Assembly: GCA_035478595.1 (NCBI GenBank)
Contig: DATIJL010000019.1
Span: forward strand, 1 to 39,684
DNA length: 39,684 nucleotides
Direction: 5' to 3'
Source: Candidatus Chromulinivoraceae bacterium
GTDB taxonomy: Bacteria; Patescibacteriota; Saccharimonadia; Saccharimonadales; Saccharimonadaceae
Part shown: piece after piece, positions 1 to 6,869 of the stretch
How positions within the stretch are numbered: position 1 is the stretch's first letter
Layout: each line of letters starts with the position of its first letter
Position numbers and translations under genes: made by a program
The notes under the pieces: generated by a model
Told to the model about the DNA's origin: nothing
Database searches by the model: none
Seen by the model: only the letters and a program-made list of their open reading frames with translations

Positions 1-1
1 C

Positions 2-412
2 GAAGCACTGAGACTCGCCGAAGAAGCAGGAGTTGATCTGGTTGAAATCTCACCAAACGCCAATCCACCTGTTGCAAAAATCATCGACTGGGGTAAATAC
101 CAATACCAGAAGATGAAGGAGCTGCAGAAAAACCGCAAGAGCAGCAAACAAAGCGAGCTAAAGCAAATGCGGTTTGGCCTAAAGATTGGATCTGGAGACT
201 TGGATATCAAGCTTCGAAAGATCCGTGGCTTTTTGGCCGCTGGACACAAAGTGCGAATTCAGATTTTCTACAGGGGTCGCGAGATGGCCCACAAAGAAAT
301 CGGATACGAAATGATTGATAAGATTGTAGCGCTTCTCGAAGATGATGCAATTCTCGAGCAAAAGCCTCAGATGGCTGGTCGCAATCTGAGCATAGTAGTA
401 AGGAGTAAATAA
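2..412 (+). CDS. infC: Translation initiation factor IF-3 (5'-truncated by window edge)
   Basis: IF-3 binds the 30S subunit, keeps the subunits apart and proofreads initiator tRNA and start codon. Only the last 136 residues are inside the window; the frame is open from base 2 and the true start lies to the left. The visible part has the end of the N-domain and linker (ANPPVAKIIDWGKYQYQ) followed by the C-domain with the conserved stretch RKIRGFLAAGHKVRIQIFYRGRE. The stop TAA shares its last base with the ATG of rpmI, and an AGGAG at 401-405 inside the infC end serves rpmI. The infC-rpmI-rplT order is the classic translation operon, which in many bacteria is autoregulated by L20; no such leader is visible here because the operon start is outside. 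Confidence 0.97.
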   Translation, partial: EALRLAEEAGVDLVEISPNANPPVAKIIDWGKYQYQKMKELQKNRKSSKQSELKQMRFGLKIGSGDLDIKLRKIRGFLAAGHKVRIQIFYRGREMAHKEIGYEMIDKIVALLEDDAILEQKPQMAGRNLSIVVRSK

Positions 413-606
413 TGCCAAAGATCAAGACCCACAAGGGTACTGCAAAGCGTATCAAGCTTACCAGTACCGGCAAACTGACCCGTCGTCGTGCATTTGGCGC
501 TCACTTCTTGGCAAAGAAGAGCAAGAGCCGCAAGCGCGCGATTGGCACCACTGCCACCGTTACAGGTGCAATGGCAAAAAATGTTAAACGAGCACTAGGA
601 GTATAA
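412..606 (+). CDS. rpmI: 50S ribosomal protein L35
   Basis: L35 is a small basic protein of the large subunit. The 64 residues carry the family signature [19 protein letters not shown] near the N-terminus and a Lys/Arg-rich remainder, at normal family length. The start is fixed by AGGAG seven bases upstream and the one-base overlap with the infC stop (TAATG), which suggests translational coupling. rplT follows after 4 nt, the standard IF3-L35-L20 arrangement. Confidence 0.98.
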   Translation: MPKIKTHKGTAKRIKLTSTGKLTRRRAFGAHFLAKKSKSRKRAIGTTATVTGAMAKNVKRALGV

Positions 607-610
607 TCAA

Positions 611-955
611 ATGCGAGTAAAACGAGGTGTTACCGCACGTGCGAAACACAAGAAGATCTTAGCTGCAGCCAAAGGCATGCAGCACAACCGCACACGTTCA
701 TACCGTCTTGCTAAGCAAGCCGTTATCCGTGCGCTTCAGTACGCTTACCGCGACCGTCGAAACCGCAAGCGTGATTTCCGTGGTCTCTGGATCACGCGTA
801 TCAACGCGGCGGCACGCGAACAAGGCACAACTTATGGCAAGCTTATTGCCGGCCTTAAGGCTGCAAATATAGAGCTTGACCGCAAAGTTCTTGCAGAGCT
901 TGCTGTTAGCGAACCAAAGGCTTTTGCTGAAATCGTAAAGAGCGCTAAAGCGTAG
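611..955 (+). CDS. rplT: 50S ribosomal protein L20
   Basis: L20 is an early assembly protein of the 50S subunit that binds 23S rRNA. The 114-residue product is of normal length and shows the family features [17 protein letters not shown] at the start, [20 protein letters not shown] in the middle and a helical C-terminus. It is the last gene of the infC-rpmI-rplT operon and ends 18 bases before a strong intrinsic terminator. A weak GGAGTATAATC lies just before the start, and the stop of rpmI is within it. Confidence 0.98.
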   Translation: MRVKRGVTARAKHKKILAAAKGMQHNRTRSYRLAKQAVIRALQYAYRDRRNRKRDFRGLWITRINAAAREQGTTYGKLIAGLKAANIELDRKVLAELAVSEPKAFAEIVKSAKA

Positions 956-973
956 TCTTTCTTAACTCCTTAC

Positions 974-1007
974 ACCAAAAATACCGCTCTAAGGCGGTAT
1001 TTTTGGT
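974..1007. terminator. Bidirectional intrinsic terminator between rplT and rnpB
   Basis: A perfect 14-bp stem (974-987 with 994-1007) closes a 6-base loop. The A-rich outer arm on one strand is a T-rich tail on the other, so it can end both the plus-strand ribosomal protein operon and the minus-strand rnpB transcript. Confidence 0.9.
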
Positions 1008-1008
1008 T

Positions 1009-1355
1009 GACAGCCCGTCGGTAAGCCGGGTTCTGTCGTGGATGATCATCTATCTAGTCTAGTGGTTGCCCACTAGATCGAGCGGGTATCGACCTACGGA
1101 CGGACCGTCCTTTAATGTAGATCTCCTTGCAGCTGACAGGGTTTACCTCCTCCGTACGTCACCGTACGTTGCTGTGGGCTCTTACCCCACTCCTTTCACC
1201 CTTACCTCAGGTTGCCCTGAGGCGGTTTCGTTTCTGTGGCACTTTCCCTAGGGTTTCCCCCGGTCGCCGTTAGCGACTGTCATGTCCTATGCTGCCCGGA
1301 CTTTCCTCTTAAGTACCTATAAGGGTGATTAAGCGATCATCTAACGAACTGTCTG
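1009..1355 (-). ncRNA. rnpB: RNase P RNA, bacterial class A
   Basis: This is the catalytic RNA that cuts the 5' leaders off pre-tRNAs. On the minus strand it has the universal P4 5' element GAGGAAAGTCCGGGC (about 1301-1315) and the 3' element ACAGAACCCGGCTTA (about 1021-1035), the two halves of the catalytic core. The ends pair as expected: GACAG (1349-1353) with CTGTC (1009-1013) for P1, and GATGATC with GATCATC for P2. Length is about 347 nt, which is normal. The 5' end is set from the -10 box at 1361-1366 and the 3' end by the shared terminator. Open reading frames seen inside this RNA are not genes. Confidence 0.96.
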
Positions 1356-1360
1356 ATGCT

Positions 1361-1366
1361 ATTATA
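1361..1366 (-). promoter_or_regulatory. -10 box of rnpB, embedded in the stop codon of the upstream gene
   Basis: The minus strand reads TATAAT. The middle bases are the TAA stop (1362-1364) of the Nudix/RNase H gene. The -35 region is weak (TTAACG about 18 bases upstream). The predicted start near 1355 matches the rnpB 5' end. Confidence 0.75.
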
Positions 1367-2240
1367 CCTCATTTTGGGCATGTACGTTAAGAATCTTATT
1401 AACGATGCCGTCTGCCAGCTGGTTAAACTCACGACGCACATGAGTGAAAGTTACCTTATCAAATTTCCCCATAAGCTCTTTTATATGCTCGTGGATAGGC
1501 CAAAGCTCACGATTTTTAATCTGATACATACCGTTCATTTGGTTAACCACCAGTAAACTGTCCATTCGAACGTCTACTGTACGGGCCCCCATTGCCAATG
1601 CTTTTTCTAATGCCAAACTTACGCCGTGATATTCGGCAACGTTATTAGTTGTAATGCCAAGATACATTCCACCCTCGTGCAACACTTGCTCCGCTTCATC
1701 CATAATGACGAACCCTGAAGCTGAAGGTCCGGGATTACCTCGCGATCCCCCGTCTGTATAGACAATAACGCGTGAAAGGTCTGTTGTTTTTGACACATCA
1801 CTGCCAATAAGCTCTGACTTTTTAGCTGTTTCAATTCTTTGTTGTGATATACCCAACAATAATTTAGCAGACTCAGTCAACTCGTTTTGCTGTATTTTTG
1901 ACATCTTTTCCCAGAGGTAATGATCGTAATTTGAACTTAATGTTATTTTAACATCATCACTTTCAAGGCTAACCAAGTAGAGAATGAACACGTATTGCGT
2001 GTCTCGATCATCATGATCGATGTAGCTTACGACATCGTACAGTTGTGCCGTACGTATTGTGACGCCGGTCTCAGTTTTTAGATATCTCCCTAGGGCATCC
2101 TCTGGCTGCTCGCCATATTCCAACCTGCCGCCAGGTAATTCATACTTTTCTAGAATAGTCTCGCGCCCATTCGCGCGTCGCAATAAGAGCGTTTTGTCAT
2201 TTTTATGGATAATAGCACGAACAGCGATACGTTGATTCAT
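1362..2240 (-). CDS. Nudix-like domain fused to RNase HI
   Basis: A two-domain protein of 292 residues. Residues 1-140 are a Nudix fold whose box reads GGRLEYGE, then seven residues, then RYLKTETGV: the REUxEE core has become RYLKTE, so two metal-binding or catalytic glutamates are lost and hydrolase activity is doubtful. Residues about 155-285 are RNase HI, with YTDGGSRGNPG (first Asp), NVAEY (Glu), MDSLLVV (second Asp) and LADG (last Asp), so all four catalytic acids are present and cleavage of RNA in RNA/DNA hybrids is likely. AGGA lies five bases before the ATG. The gene stands alone; its stop codon lies inside the rnpB promoter. The Nudix part may act as a nucleotide- or nucleic-acid-binding module (inference). 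Confidence 0.9.
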   Translation of the reverse strand: MNQRIAVRAIIHKNDKTLLLRRANGRETILEKYELPGGRLEYGEQPEDALGRYLKTETGVTIRTAQLYDVVSYIDHDDRDTQYVFILYLVSLESDDVKITLSSNYDHYLWEKMSKIQQNELTESAKLLLGISQQRIETAKKSELIGSDVSKTTDLSRVIVYTDGGSRGNPGPSASGFVIMDEAEQVLHEGGMYLGITTNNVAEYHGVSLALEKALAMGARTVDVRMDSLLVVNQMNGMYQIKNRELWPIHEHIKELMGKFDKVTFTHVRREFNQLADGIVNKILNVHAQNEV

Positions 2241-2322
2241 AGTCCTGGATTCTTTCTGTTTTGGCCGTTTTCTTTATTTTATCATAAATAAAAATAGCCC
2301 CTGCAGGCCATCGATAGAATTT

Positions 2323-2399
2323 TGGTCGGGGTGACAAGACTTGAACTTGCGACCTCACGGCCCCCAGCCGTGCGCGCTACCAGGCTGCGCCACACCCCG
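2323..2399 (-). tRNA. tRNA-Pro (anticodon GGG)
   Basis: The minus strand folds as a cloverleaf with acceptor stem CGGGGTG/CACCCCG, discriminator A and an encoded CCA. The anticodon arm is CACGG-CTGGGGG-CCGTG, giving GGG, and the T-arm carries TTCAAGT. It lies about 11 nt downstream of the 6S-like RNA and has no promoter of its own in that gap, so it is probably processed from the same transcript. Confidence 0.96.
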
Positions 2400-2556
2400 T
2401 CATCTAAATGCCCCAGGTCTACCATCGGCACTTTGATATTCCCCGCGTAATTGCAAGGTGGGTGCTCTCAGCCATTTCCACGGAAACAAACCATATTGAG
2501 CTCCCTATCAAATGATATTAGGAAAATCATATGTGCGTAGGCTTTCCTGGGACTCT
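2400..2556 (-). ncRNA. ssrS: Probable 6S RNA
   Basis: An unannotated stretch of about 155 nt begins seven bases after a perfect TATAAT on the minus strand and ends just before tRNA-Pro. It folds by eye into one long rod. The ends pair GUCCCAGG (from 2553) with CCUGGGGC (to 2410), followed inward by CUAC/GUAG, GCAC/GUGC, UGAU/AUCA and UUUCC/GGGAA. An unpaired central bubble follows, then a terminal arm with CUCA/UGAG and a UUUCC-GU-GGAAA hairpin. A closing stem, central bubble and terminal stem are the architecture of 6S RNA, which mimics an open promoter and binds sigma70-type RNA polymerase. The motif CACCCACCUUG also recalls proteobacterial 6S sequences from memory. A covariance search would settle it. 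Confidence 0.65.
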
Positions 2557-2559
2557 TTT

Positions 2560-2565
2560 ATTATA
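2560..2565 (-). promoter_or_regulatory. -10 box of the 6S-like RNA / tRNA-Pro transcript
   Basis: TATAAT on the minus strand, preceded by GG, lies 12 bases past the M50 protease stop. The predicted start is about 2553-2555, where the paired 5' end of the RNA begins. Confidence 0.7.
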
Positions 2566-2577
2566 CCACTTGAAATC

Positions 2578-3222
2578 TTAGGAGATGCCGAAGATGTGGC
2601 TAAATATTCCAACAAAAAAGTAGATTGCGCTGCTCATATAGCTCCCGATAAGTGAACCCGTAAAAAGAATAAGGAAGAATACGAGCAGAATACCGTATTG
2701 CTCAATCCATTCCATTCCTCTACGTACAAATTCGGGCGCAAGCGCATAAAGCACTCGTGACCCGTCGAGTGGTGGGATCGGTATCATATTGAAAACGAAG
2801 AATCCGAGATTTACTAAAACCCCTGTCTGCAGTACAAGTCCGATGAATGTACCTTGCGACACATGGAATACCACAAGGAGAGTAAAGAATAGAAAAGCCA
2901 ACACAAAGTTAGTTAGCGGACCAGCAATGGCGACAAGTGCCGCACCCCATTCGTCATATTTGACCCTGTTAGGATTGAACGGAACAGGTTTAGCACCACC
3001 AAACACAGGGAGCCCAGATACTGCAAGTAGGATTGGTAAGATTAGCGTAAGAAATGGGTCTATATGCTTCAGAGGATTCAGTGTAAGCCTTCCCTGAAGC
3101 TTTGCCGTGTCATCACCCAAAAAGTATGCCATGTAGCCGTGCATAGCCTCATGAAGCGTCATAGAGATCAATATTACTCCAATAACGACAAAAACATATG
3201 TAATTGTTGCGCTGTCCATCAC
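2578..3222 (-). CDS. Site-2-protease-type M50 zinc membrane metalloprotease
   Basis: This is a multi-spanning membrane protease of the rhomboid-sized, PDZ-less M50 group. It has HEAMH (the HExxH zinc site) in the first membrane helix region at about residues 24-28 and the second-metal motif NMIPIPPLDGSR near residue 145. About five hydrophobic segments are visible over 214 residues. Such enzymes cleave substrates inside the membrane; the substrate here is unknown. A -10-like TATACT at 3229-3234 is 6 nt before a GTG at 3222, which is followed directly by ATG at 3219, so the mRNA is probably leaderless. Either codon may be used. Confidence 0.93.
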   Translation of the reverse strand: MMDSATITYVFVVIGVILISMTLHEAMHGYMAYFLGDDTAKLQGRLTLNPLKHIDPFLTLILPILLAVSGLPVFGGAKPVPFNPNRVKYDEWGAALVAIAGPLTNFVLAFLFFTLLVVFHVSQGTFIGLVLQTGVLVNLGFFVFNMIPIPPLDGSRVLYALAPEFVRRGMEWIEQYGILLVFFLILFTGSLIGSYMSSAIYFFVGIFSHIFGIS

Positions 3223-3228
3223 CGCTCT

Positions 3229-3234
3229 AGTATA
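3229..3234 (-). promoter_or_regulatory. -10 box for leaderless M50 protease mRNA
   Basis: TATACT with TG two bases upstream on the minus strand, 6 nt before GTG 3222. Confidence 0.6.
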
Positions 3235-3251
3235 CAGGACTATTCGCGCAG

Positions 3252-3962
3252 CTAATAGTCAGCTTCGTCGTAATAAAATTCACGCTCAGCGAAGGCTTCA
3301 CCATTATCCATAAGTTCCATAAACTCATCAACGCTCGTAAAGCGCTTCGGTACTTTATGAAATTCCTCTACTGTCATCCAACGGTTGATTCCGCCCTCAA
3401 ACTCTTCTATTAGTTCACCATCAAACTCCGTCGCATATACACAGAGAAATATCTTATCTTCAAGCAGCTTTCCCGTTGTCTTACTAAAATCTCGCTTGTG
3501 ATAAAGCAACTTATACTCAAACTTAGCCTCAAGACCCGTTTCCTCTTTAAGTTCGCGGTCAGCAGCCTCTATAACCGATTCGCCCCACCGAACCTTACCA
3601 CCCATACGGCCCCAAAAATCGAAGTACGGATTCTTTTTGCGCTGTTGAAAGAGAAACTCTCGTTCCCCCTGCTCATTCTGACGCTCCAGAGTAATGGCTA
3701 CTGAGATTTTTGGTTGTTTCTCAATCTCATTTTCATCCGTATCCATGCGATTGGCGTATTCTTTACCTTTGTGAGTCAACCGGTAATGCTTTTCGAGTTT
3801 TTCGACATAACCTTCATCAATAAGTTTTTTAATATGGAAATTAAAGTGATCACTCGTGAGTTCAGTTGCCTTTTGTAATTCCGAAAAGGCAGCCTGCGGC
3901 CTGAACAACAAGTGTCGCAGTATTGCAACCTGTGCCTCATGCGTGTTGGGTTCGTAACTCAT
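3252..3962 (-). CDS. Winged-helix protein with C-terminal Nudix hydrolase domain
   Basis: Residues about 5-70 form a winged helix (AQVAILRHLLFRPQAAFSEL, then a recognition helix and wing ending YRLTHKGKEYA). Residues about 85-235 are a Nudix domain with an intact box, GGKVRWGESVIEAADRELKEETGL spanning all required Gly, Glu and Arg positions. The order (HTH first, Nudix second) is opposite to the NAD regulator NrtR. Catalysis on a nucleotide-diphosphate substrate is likely; DNA binding and ligand sensing are inference. The open frame extends to 4007, but ATG 3962 fits best: GATACT (3969-3974) lies exactly 6 nt upstream, as in other leaderless genes here. ATG 3992 is an alternative. Confidence 0.88.
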   Translation of the reverse strand: MSYEPNTHEAQVAILRHLLFRPQAAFSELQKATELTSDHFNFHIKKLIDEGYVEKLEKHYRLTHKGKEYANRMDTDENEIEKQPKISVAITLERQNEQGEREFLFQQRKKNPYFDFWGRMGGKVRWGESVIEAADRELKEETGLEAKFEYKLLYHKRDFSKTTGKLLEDKIFLCVYATEFDGELIEEFEGGINRWMTVEEFHKVPKRFTSVDEFMELMDNGEAFAEREFYYDEADY

Positions 3963-3968
3963 ATCCCT

Positions 3969-3974
3969 AGTATC
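3969..3974 (-). promoter_or_regulatory. Possible -10 box for leaderless wHTH-Nudix mRNA
   Basis: GATACT (4 of 6 to consensus) on the minus strand, 6 nt before ATG 3962. Confidence 0.4.
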
Positions 3975-4042
3975 TCCTATTTGGTTTTTCATCCCAAGCA
4001 TAACCAAACCGTACGACCTTAACTAGTAAAGTAGACTTCACC

Positions 4043-4071
4043 TTGACGAAAAAAGGTAAAAGAGGTAAACT
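4043..4071 (+). promoter_or_regulatory. rpmB promoter
   Basis: TTGACG (4043-4048) and TAAACT (4066-4071) are separated by 17 bases. The predicted start is near 4078, giving a leader of about 30 nt. Confidence 0.7.
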
Positions 4072-4108
4072 GGTACAGATTGTAAAAAGTAAGTGGAAGT
4101 AATAAATT

Positions 4109-4339
4109 ATGGCAGCACGATGTGAACTCACCGGAAAAGGCAAGCAGTTTGGCCACAATGTCAGCTTCTCTTTGCGTCGCACTAACCGCGTCTTCAAGCC
4201 AAACCTACAAAAGAAAACTTTTGTAGTCGACGGCCAAAAAGTAACGATGATCCTCTCAACACAGGCTATCCGTACGCTTAAGAAAAAAGGCATTCTAGCA
4301 ACTGCTGGCAAGAAAAAAGACCTAGCACTCGCCGCTTAG
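4109..4339 (+). CDS. rpmB: 50S ribosomal protein L28
   Basis: L28 is a large-subunit protein near the E site. The 76-residue product has the family start [19 protein letters not shown], the conserved [12 protein letters not shown] segment and the C-terminal [12 protein letters not shown] helix, at normal length. It is a single-gene plus-strand unit between two minus-strand genes, with its own promoter 40-65 bases upstream and a terminator 20 bases downstream. GTGGAAG about 10 bases before ATG is a modest ribosome-binding site. Confidence 0.97.
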   Translation: MAARCELTGKGKQFGHNVSFSLRRTNRVFKPNLQKKTFVVDGQKVTMILSTQAIRTLKKKGILATAGKKKDLALAA

Positions 4340-4359
4340 GCATTTGATACGTCTTTATT

Positions 4360-4397
4360 ATGAAAATAACACCTGGCCTACCAGGTGTTATTTTCAT
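4360..4397. terminator. Bidirectional terminator between rpmB and the MBL-fold gene
   Basis: A perfect 17-bp inverted repeat (4360-4376 with 4381-4397) with loop CCTA and A/T-rich outer arms, able to end both converging transcripts. Confidence 0.9.
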
Positions 4398-4412
4398 ACC
4401 GTTACCCGCCGT

Positions 4413-5048
4413 TTAGCTACGGGTAATTTCGATAGTAGTGAGTACAGGTGGAAGCGAGCCAGCTCCTTTTACCTTATACTTACCAACCGTCTCAACGGGA
4501 GCACCGAGTTCCTTAACAAACGTTTCAAGAGGTTCCTGTGGCATTTCATATGTCACCGCAGGATCGGCATAGTGAGTTGGAATAACGATCTTAGGATCTA
4601 TCTTGTGAACAAGGCTCGTAGCGCTGGTCGCATCGAGCGTTAGGCCGCTACCACCAACTGGAATAATAAGTATGTCGACAACACCGATCTCCTCCAGTTG
4701 CTCATCTGTTAACGATGGTGCGATATTACCAAGAAGTGCAATGCGCACATCACCACTTTCGAGGCGATAAATTGTTGCCACCTTTTCGTCCTTTTCGGTA
4801 TCGATATGACGAATAGCGCTCACACCGTGAATCGCAAAGTCACCTATCTCGTAATCACCAGGTCCGTCAATCGCAAGTTGCGACGAGTCACTGCTTAAAG
4901 CAAACCGGGGTTCAGTTGCAATTTCCACAGCATCCTTCACAACTAGATTTTTTAGGCCTACCTCTGATAACTTAGGGTCAATGACGACTGTTGTCTTTTT
5001 TGTTGCAATAACAATGCCGTTGCCACCTTTATATTCAATTTCAAACAT
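4413..5048 (-). CDS. Metallo-beta-lactamase-fold protein lacking the HxHxDH metal motif
   Basis: The 211 residues follow the plan of small Lactamase_B_3-type proteins: IDPKLS early, GPGDYEIG in the middle, LGNI, then IIPVGGSGLTLDA and IPTHYAD near residue 165. Where the family has HxHxDH this protein reads VEIATEPRFAL, with no histidine, and the LGD aspartate is Asn (LGNI). Only the late His in PTHYAD remains, so hydrolase activity is unlikely. A structural or binding role is possible. It lies 14 nt after the winged-helix/NTase-like gene and is probably co-transcribed with it. TTTCTAGAAAGAGGAGAG-like purines before the ATG give a good ribosome-binding site (GAGGAGA). Confidence 0.85.
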   Translation of the reverse strand: MFEIEYKGGNGIVIATKKTTVVIDPKLSEVGLKNLVVKDAVEIATEPRFALSSDSSQLAIDGPGDYEIGDFAIHGVSAIRHIDTEKDEKVATIYRLESGDVRIALLGNIAPSLTDEQLEEIGVVDILIIPVGGSGLTLDATSATSLVHKIDPKIVIPTHYADPAVTYEMPQEPLETFVKELGAPVETVGKYKVKGAGSLPPVLTTIEITRS

Positions 5049-5062
5049 ATTCTCTCCTCTTT

Positions 5063-5650
5063 CTAGCCTTTTAGGACATTATCAGTATCTAACAGAATAG
5101 CGTGCTTACCGTTCAGAATCTCAGTGATGAATTTGTCACGCACGCTTAAGCGATAGTAGAACTCATCGTAGCTAAGCACGCTATAGTTCAGCTCCCTACC
5201 TTCGCCCTTTTCAATCTGTTTGATTGCATTCTTAAGCTTGGTCCCTGACACTTCGCCAACCAACAACAGGTCAACACTACTGCTTGAGCCTTTCACCAAC
5301 ACACCAGCCATGATAGCAATCCGCACACCGGCAAGTTCTTTGATGATCTCTTGCCAATGGCCTTCTTGGTTTATCTCGGTCGCCTCTTCCATGCGCTCAT
5401 CTGCAAAGATAGCACGAAATGGTACGTAAAATTCATAACGTTGGTTAATTTCGTAATAGAGTTTATTGTCAGCACTGTCACTGGTAATAATCCCAACTTC
5501 AAGCATGTTTGAGAGTTCGCGTCGAACAGAGTTGATTTGTTCATCAATCAACCGCGTTATTTCGCGCACATAAAATGCCTTCCCCGGATTGTTCAAGAAC
5601 AAATGGAGAAGTTTTACCCGTGTTTTTGAGCCAAATAATGCGTCGATCAT
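5063..5650 (-). CDS. Winged-helix protein with nucleotidyltransferase-like domain
   Basis: Residues 1-75 form an ArsR/MarR-like winged helix (SKTRVKLLHLFLNNPGKAFY, then VREITRLIDEQINSVRRELSN as recognition helix, then a wing with LYYEIN). Residues about 95-195 resemble the minimal nucleotidyltransferase fold seen in wHTH-NTase regulators (VLVKGSSSSVDLLLVGEV, where family members have GS..R.DSDIDLLV), but the usual DxD is reduced to VDLLL. It is likely a DNA-binding regulator with an inactive NTase-like sensor. It is the first gene of a two-gene unit with the MBL-fold gene. ATG 5650 follows AGGTAGAGAG. Confidence 0.8.
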   Translation of the reverse strand: MIDALFGSKTRVKLLHLFLNNPGKAFYVREITRLIDEQINSVRRELSNMLEVGIITSDSADNKLYYEINQRYEFYVPFRAIFADERMEEATEINQEGHWQEIIKELAGVRIAIMAGVLVKGSSSSVDLLLVGEVSGTKLKNAIKQIEKGEGRELNYSVLSYDEFYYRLSVRDKFITEILNGKHAILLDTDNVLKG

Positions 5651-5694
5651 CTCTCTACCTAGAATAACTTTCGTGTTCTATGATACCATGTTTT

Positions 5695-6573
5695 TTATTG
5701 CTTTGCGAGTAGGCGAAATAAATAGTTGCGCGCCTCTATCGGATCGAGCCAGTGAATTGCGTGGTTTCGTTTTAGCCACGTTATCTGCCGCTTTGCGAGT
5801 CGCCAATCTGCTGTTGTGGCTTTTACCTTTATTTCTTCGAGCGTCTGTTCGCCCTCCAGATAAGATCGTATGAGGCGATAGATATTTCCTGTCATAGCCT
5901 CGTTATTCCAACCATATTTTTTGCTCAACATAGTAGCTTCATCTACAACACCATCGTCAAATAATTGTTCAATACGCTTTGAGATACGGTTGCGTAATAC
6001 TTCGCGATCTGTAGTTATTCCTACAATAAAGCTATTGTCTATAGGCTTAGCACTTCTCTTTACGCTTACGCCTTTTTGTTCGATTGCACGAATAACATAG
6101 CGCTTGTTGAGCGAATTTTCTGGTAGAGACACGTTGTTTTCAATGCAATAATCATGCAACTCTTCTAGAGTCATGGCCTCAAATTCAGCACGTTGCTTAG
6201 AGTCGGCCTCTACTCCAAACTGATAATCGAAAAGTACAGCGTCTATATAAAGTCCTGTGCCTCCCACAAGGAGTGGTACGCGTCCACGTTCACGAATCTC
6301 AGCAATCTTTTTATTTGCATATCGCTTAAAGTCGGCTGCGCTAAATCGCTCGCCTGGCTCAATGAGATCCAGGCCATAATGTGGAACGCGTGTGCGCTCT
6401 TCATGCGTAGGCTTGGCCGTCCCGATATTCATTCCTTTATAGATAGTACGAGAATCGGCACATATAATCTCACCACCAAAATGCTCGGCCACTTCAATAG
6501 CGAGCGAGGTCTTACCGCTCGCAGTTGGACCAACAATTACAACAAGAGGCGGCTCTAGAGATCTGGCTGCCAT
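5695..6573 (-). CDS. miaA: tRNA dimethylallyltransferase
   Basis: MiaA adds a dimethylallyl group to A37 of tRNAs that read codons starting with U. The 292 residues have the P-loop GPTASGKTSLA at 14-24, the DSRTIYKGMNIGTAKPT substrate segment, VPHYGLDLIEPGERFSAADF, and LLVGGTGLYIDAV. Length is near the usual 300. AAGGA is six bases before the ATG. The start lies 19 nt inside the end of the upstream alkyltransferase-like gene, so it is the last gene of the thrS operon. Confidence 0.96.
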   Translation of the reverse strand: MAARSLEPPLVVIVGPTASGKTSLAIEVAEHFGGEIICADSRTIYKGMNIGTAKPTHEERTRVPHYGLDLIEPGERFSAADFKRYANKKIAEIRERGRVPLLVGGTGLYIDAVLFDYQFGVEADSKQRAEFEAMTLEELHDYCIENNVSLPENSLNKRYVIRAIEQKGVSVKRSAKPIDNSFIVGITTDREVLRNRISKRIEQLFDDGVVDEATMLSKKYGWNNEAMTGNIYRLIRSYLEGEQTLEEIKVKATTADWRLAKRQITWLKRNHAIHWLDPIEARNYLFRLLAKQ

Positions 6574-6869
6574 CGACGTTCCTTAAAATTATCAACAATA
6601 AAATCTGTACATGTAACACCTTCGGCCTCCAGTAATTGCCGCTGCACCTCCCTGCCGCCGTGAAACCCCGACGCAAGACCGCCAAAGCGGTTAACCAACC
6701 TGTGCCATGGCAACTCGGAGGGACCATAATGTGCCATACCACCCACAATTCGGGCCGCATTTGCGTGACCCGCAAGTCCAGCGATATCTCCGTAGGTAAT
6801 CACTCGACCCTCTGGTACTTGAGCCATGGTCTTGTATACATCCTGACGAAACTGACTATCTGTTGGCAT
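6555..6869 (-). CDS. Alkyltransferase-like protein (ATL), Cys-to-Trp MGMT homologue
   Basis: The 104-residue protein matches the C-terminal DNA-binding domain of O6-methylguanine methyltransferase: VPEGRVITYGDIA (helix-turn-helix region), ARIVGGMAHYGP and then PWHRLVNRFGGLA. In the repair enzyme the motif is PCHR with the alkyl-accepting Cys; here it is PWHR, the hallmark of ATL proteins, which cannot transfer the alkyl group but bind O6-alkylguanine and flag it for nucleotide excision repair. It overlaps the HAD gene by 14 nt and miaA by 19 nt, so it belongs to the thrS operon. Confidence 0.93.
   Translation of the reverse strand: MPTDSQFRQDVYKTMAQVPEGRVITYGDIAGLAGHANAARIVGGMAHYGPSELPWHRLVNRFGGLASGFHGGREVQRQLLEAEGVTCTDFIVDNFKERRWQPDL

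Noticed and set aside
1066-1251. 61-residue plus-strand reading frame
   Set aside because: It lies inside the RNase P RNA gene on the opposite strand.
2400-2556. TPP riboswitch in front of tRNA-Pro (GGCTGAGA...ACCC motif)
   Set aside because: The 5' half looks similar, but the conserved 3' half (ACCTGATC...GATAAT.CC.GCGTAGGGA) is absent, and no metabolic gene follows. The overall rod with central bubble fits 6S RNA better.
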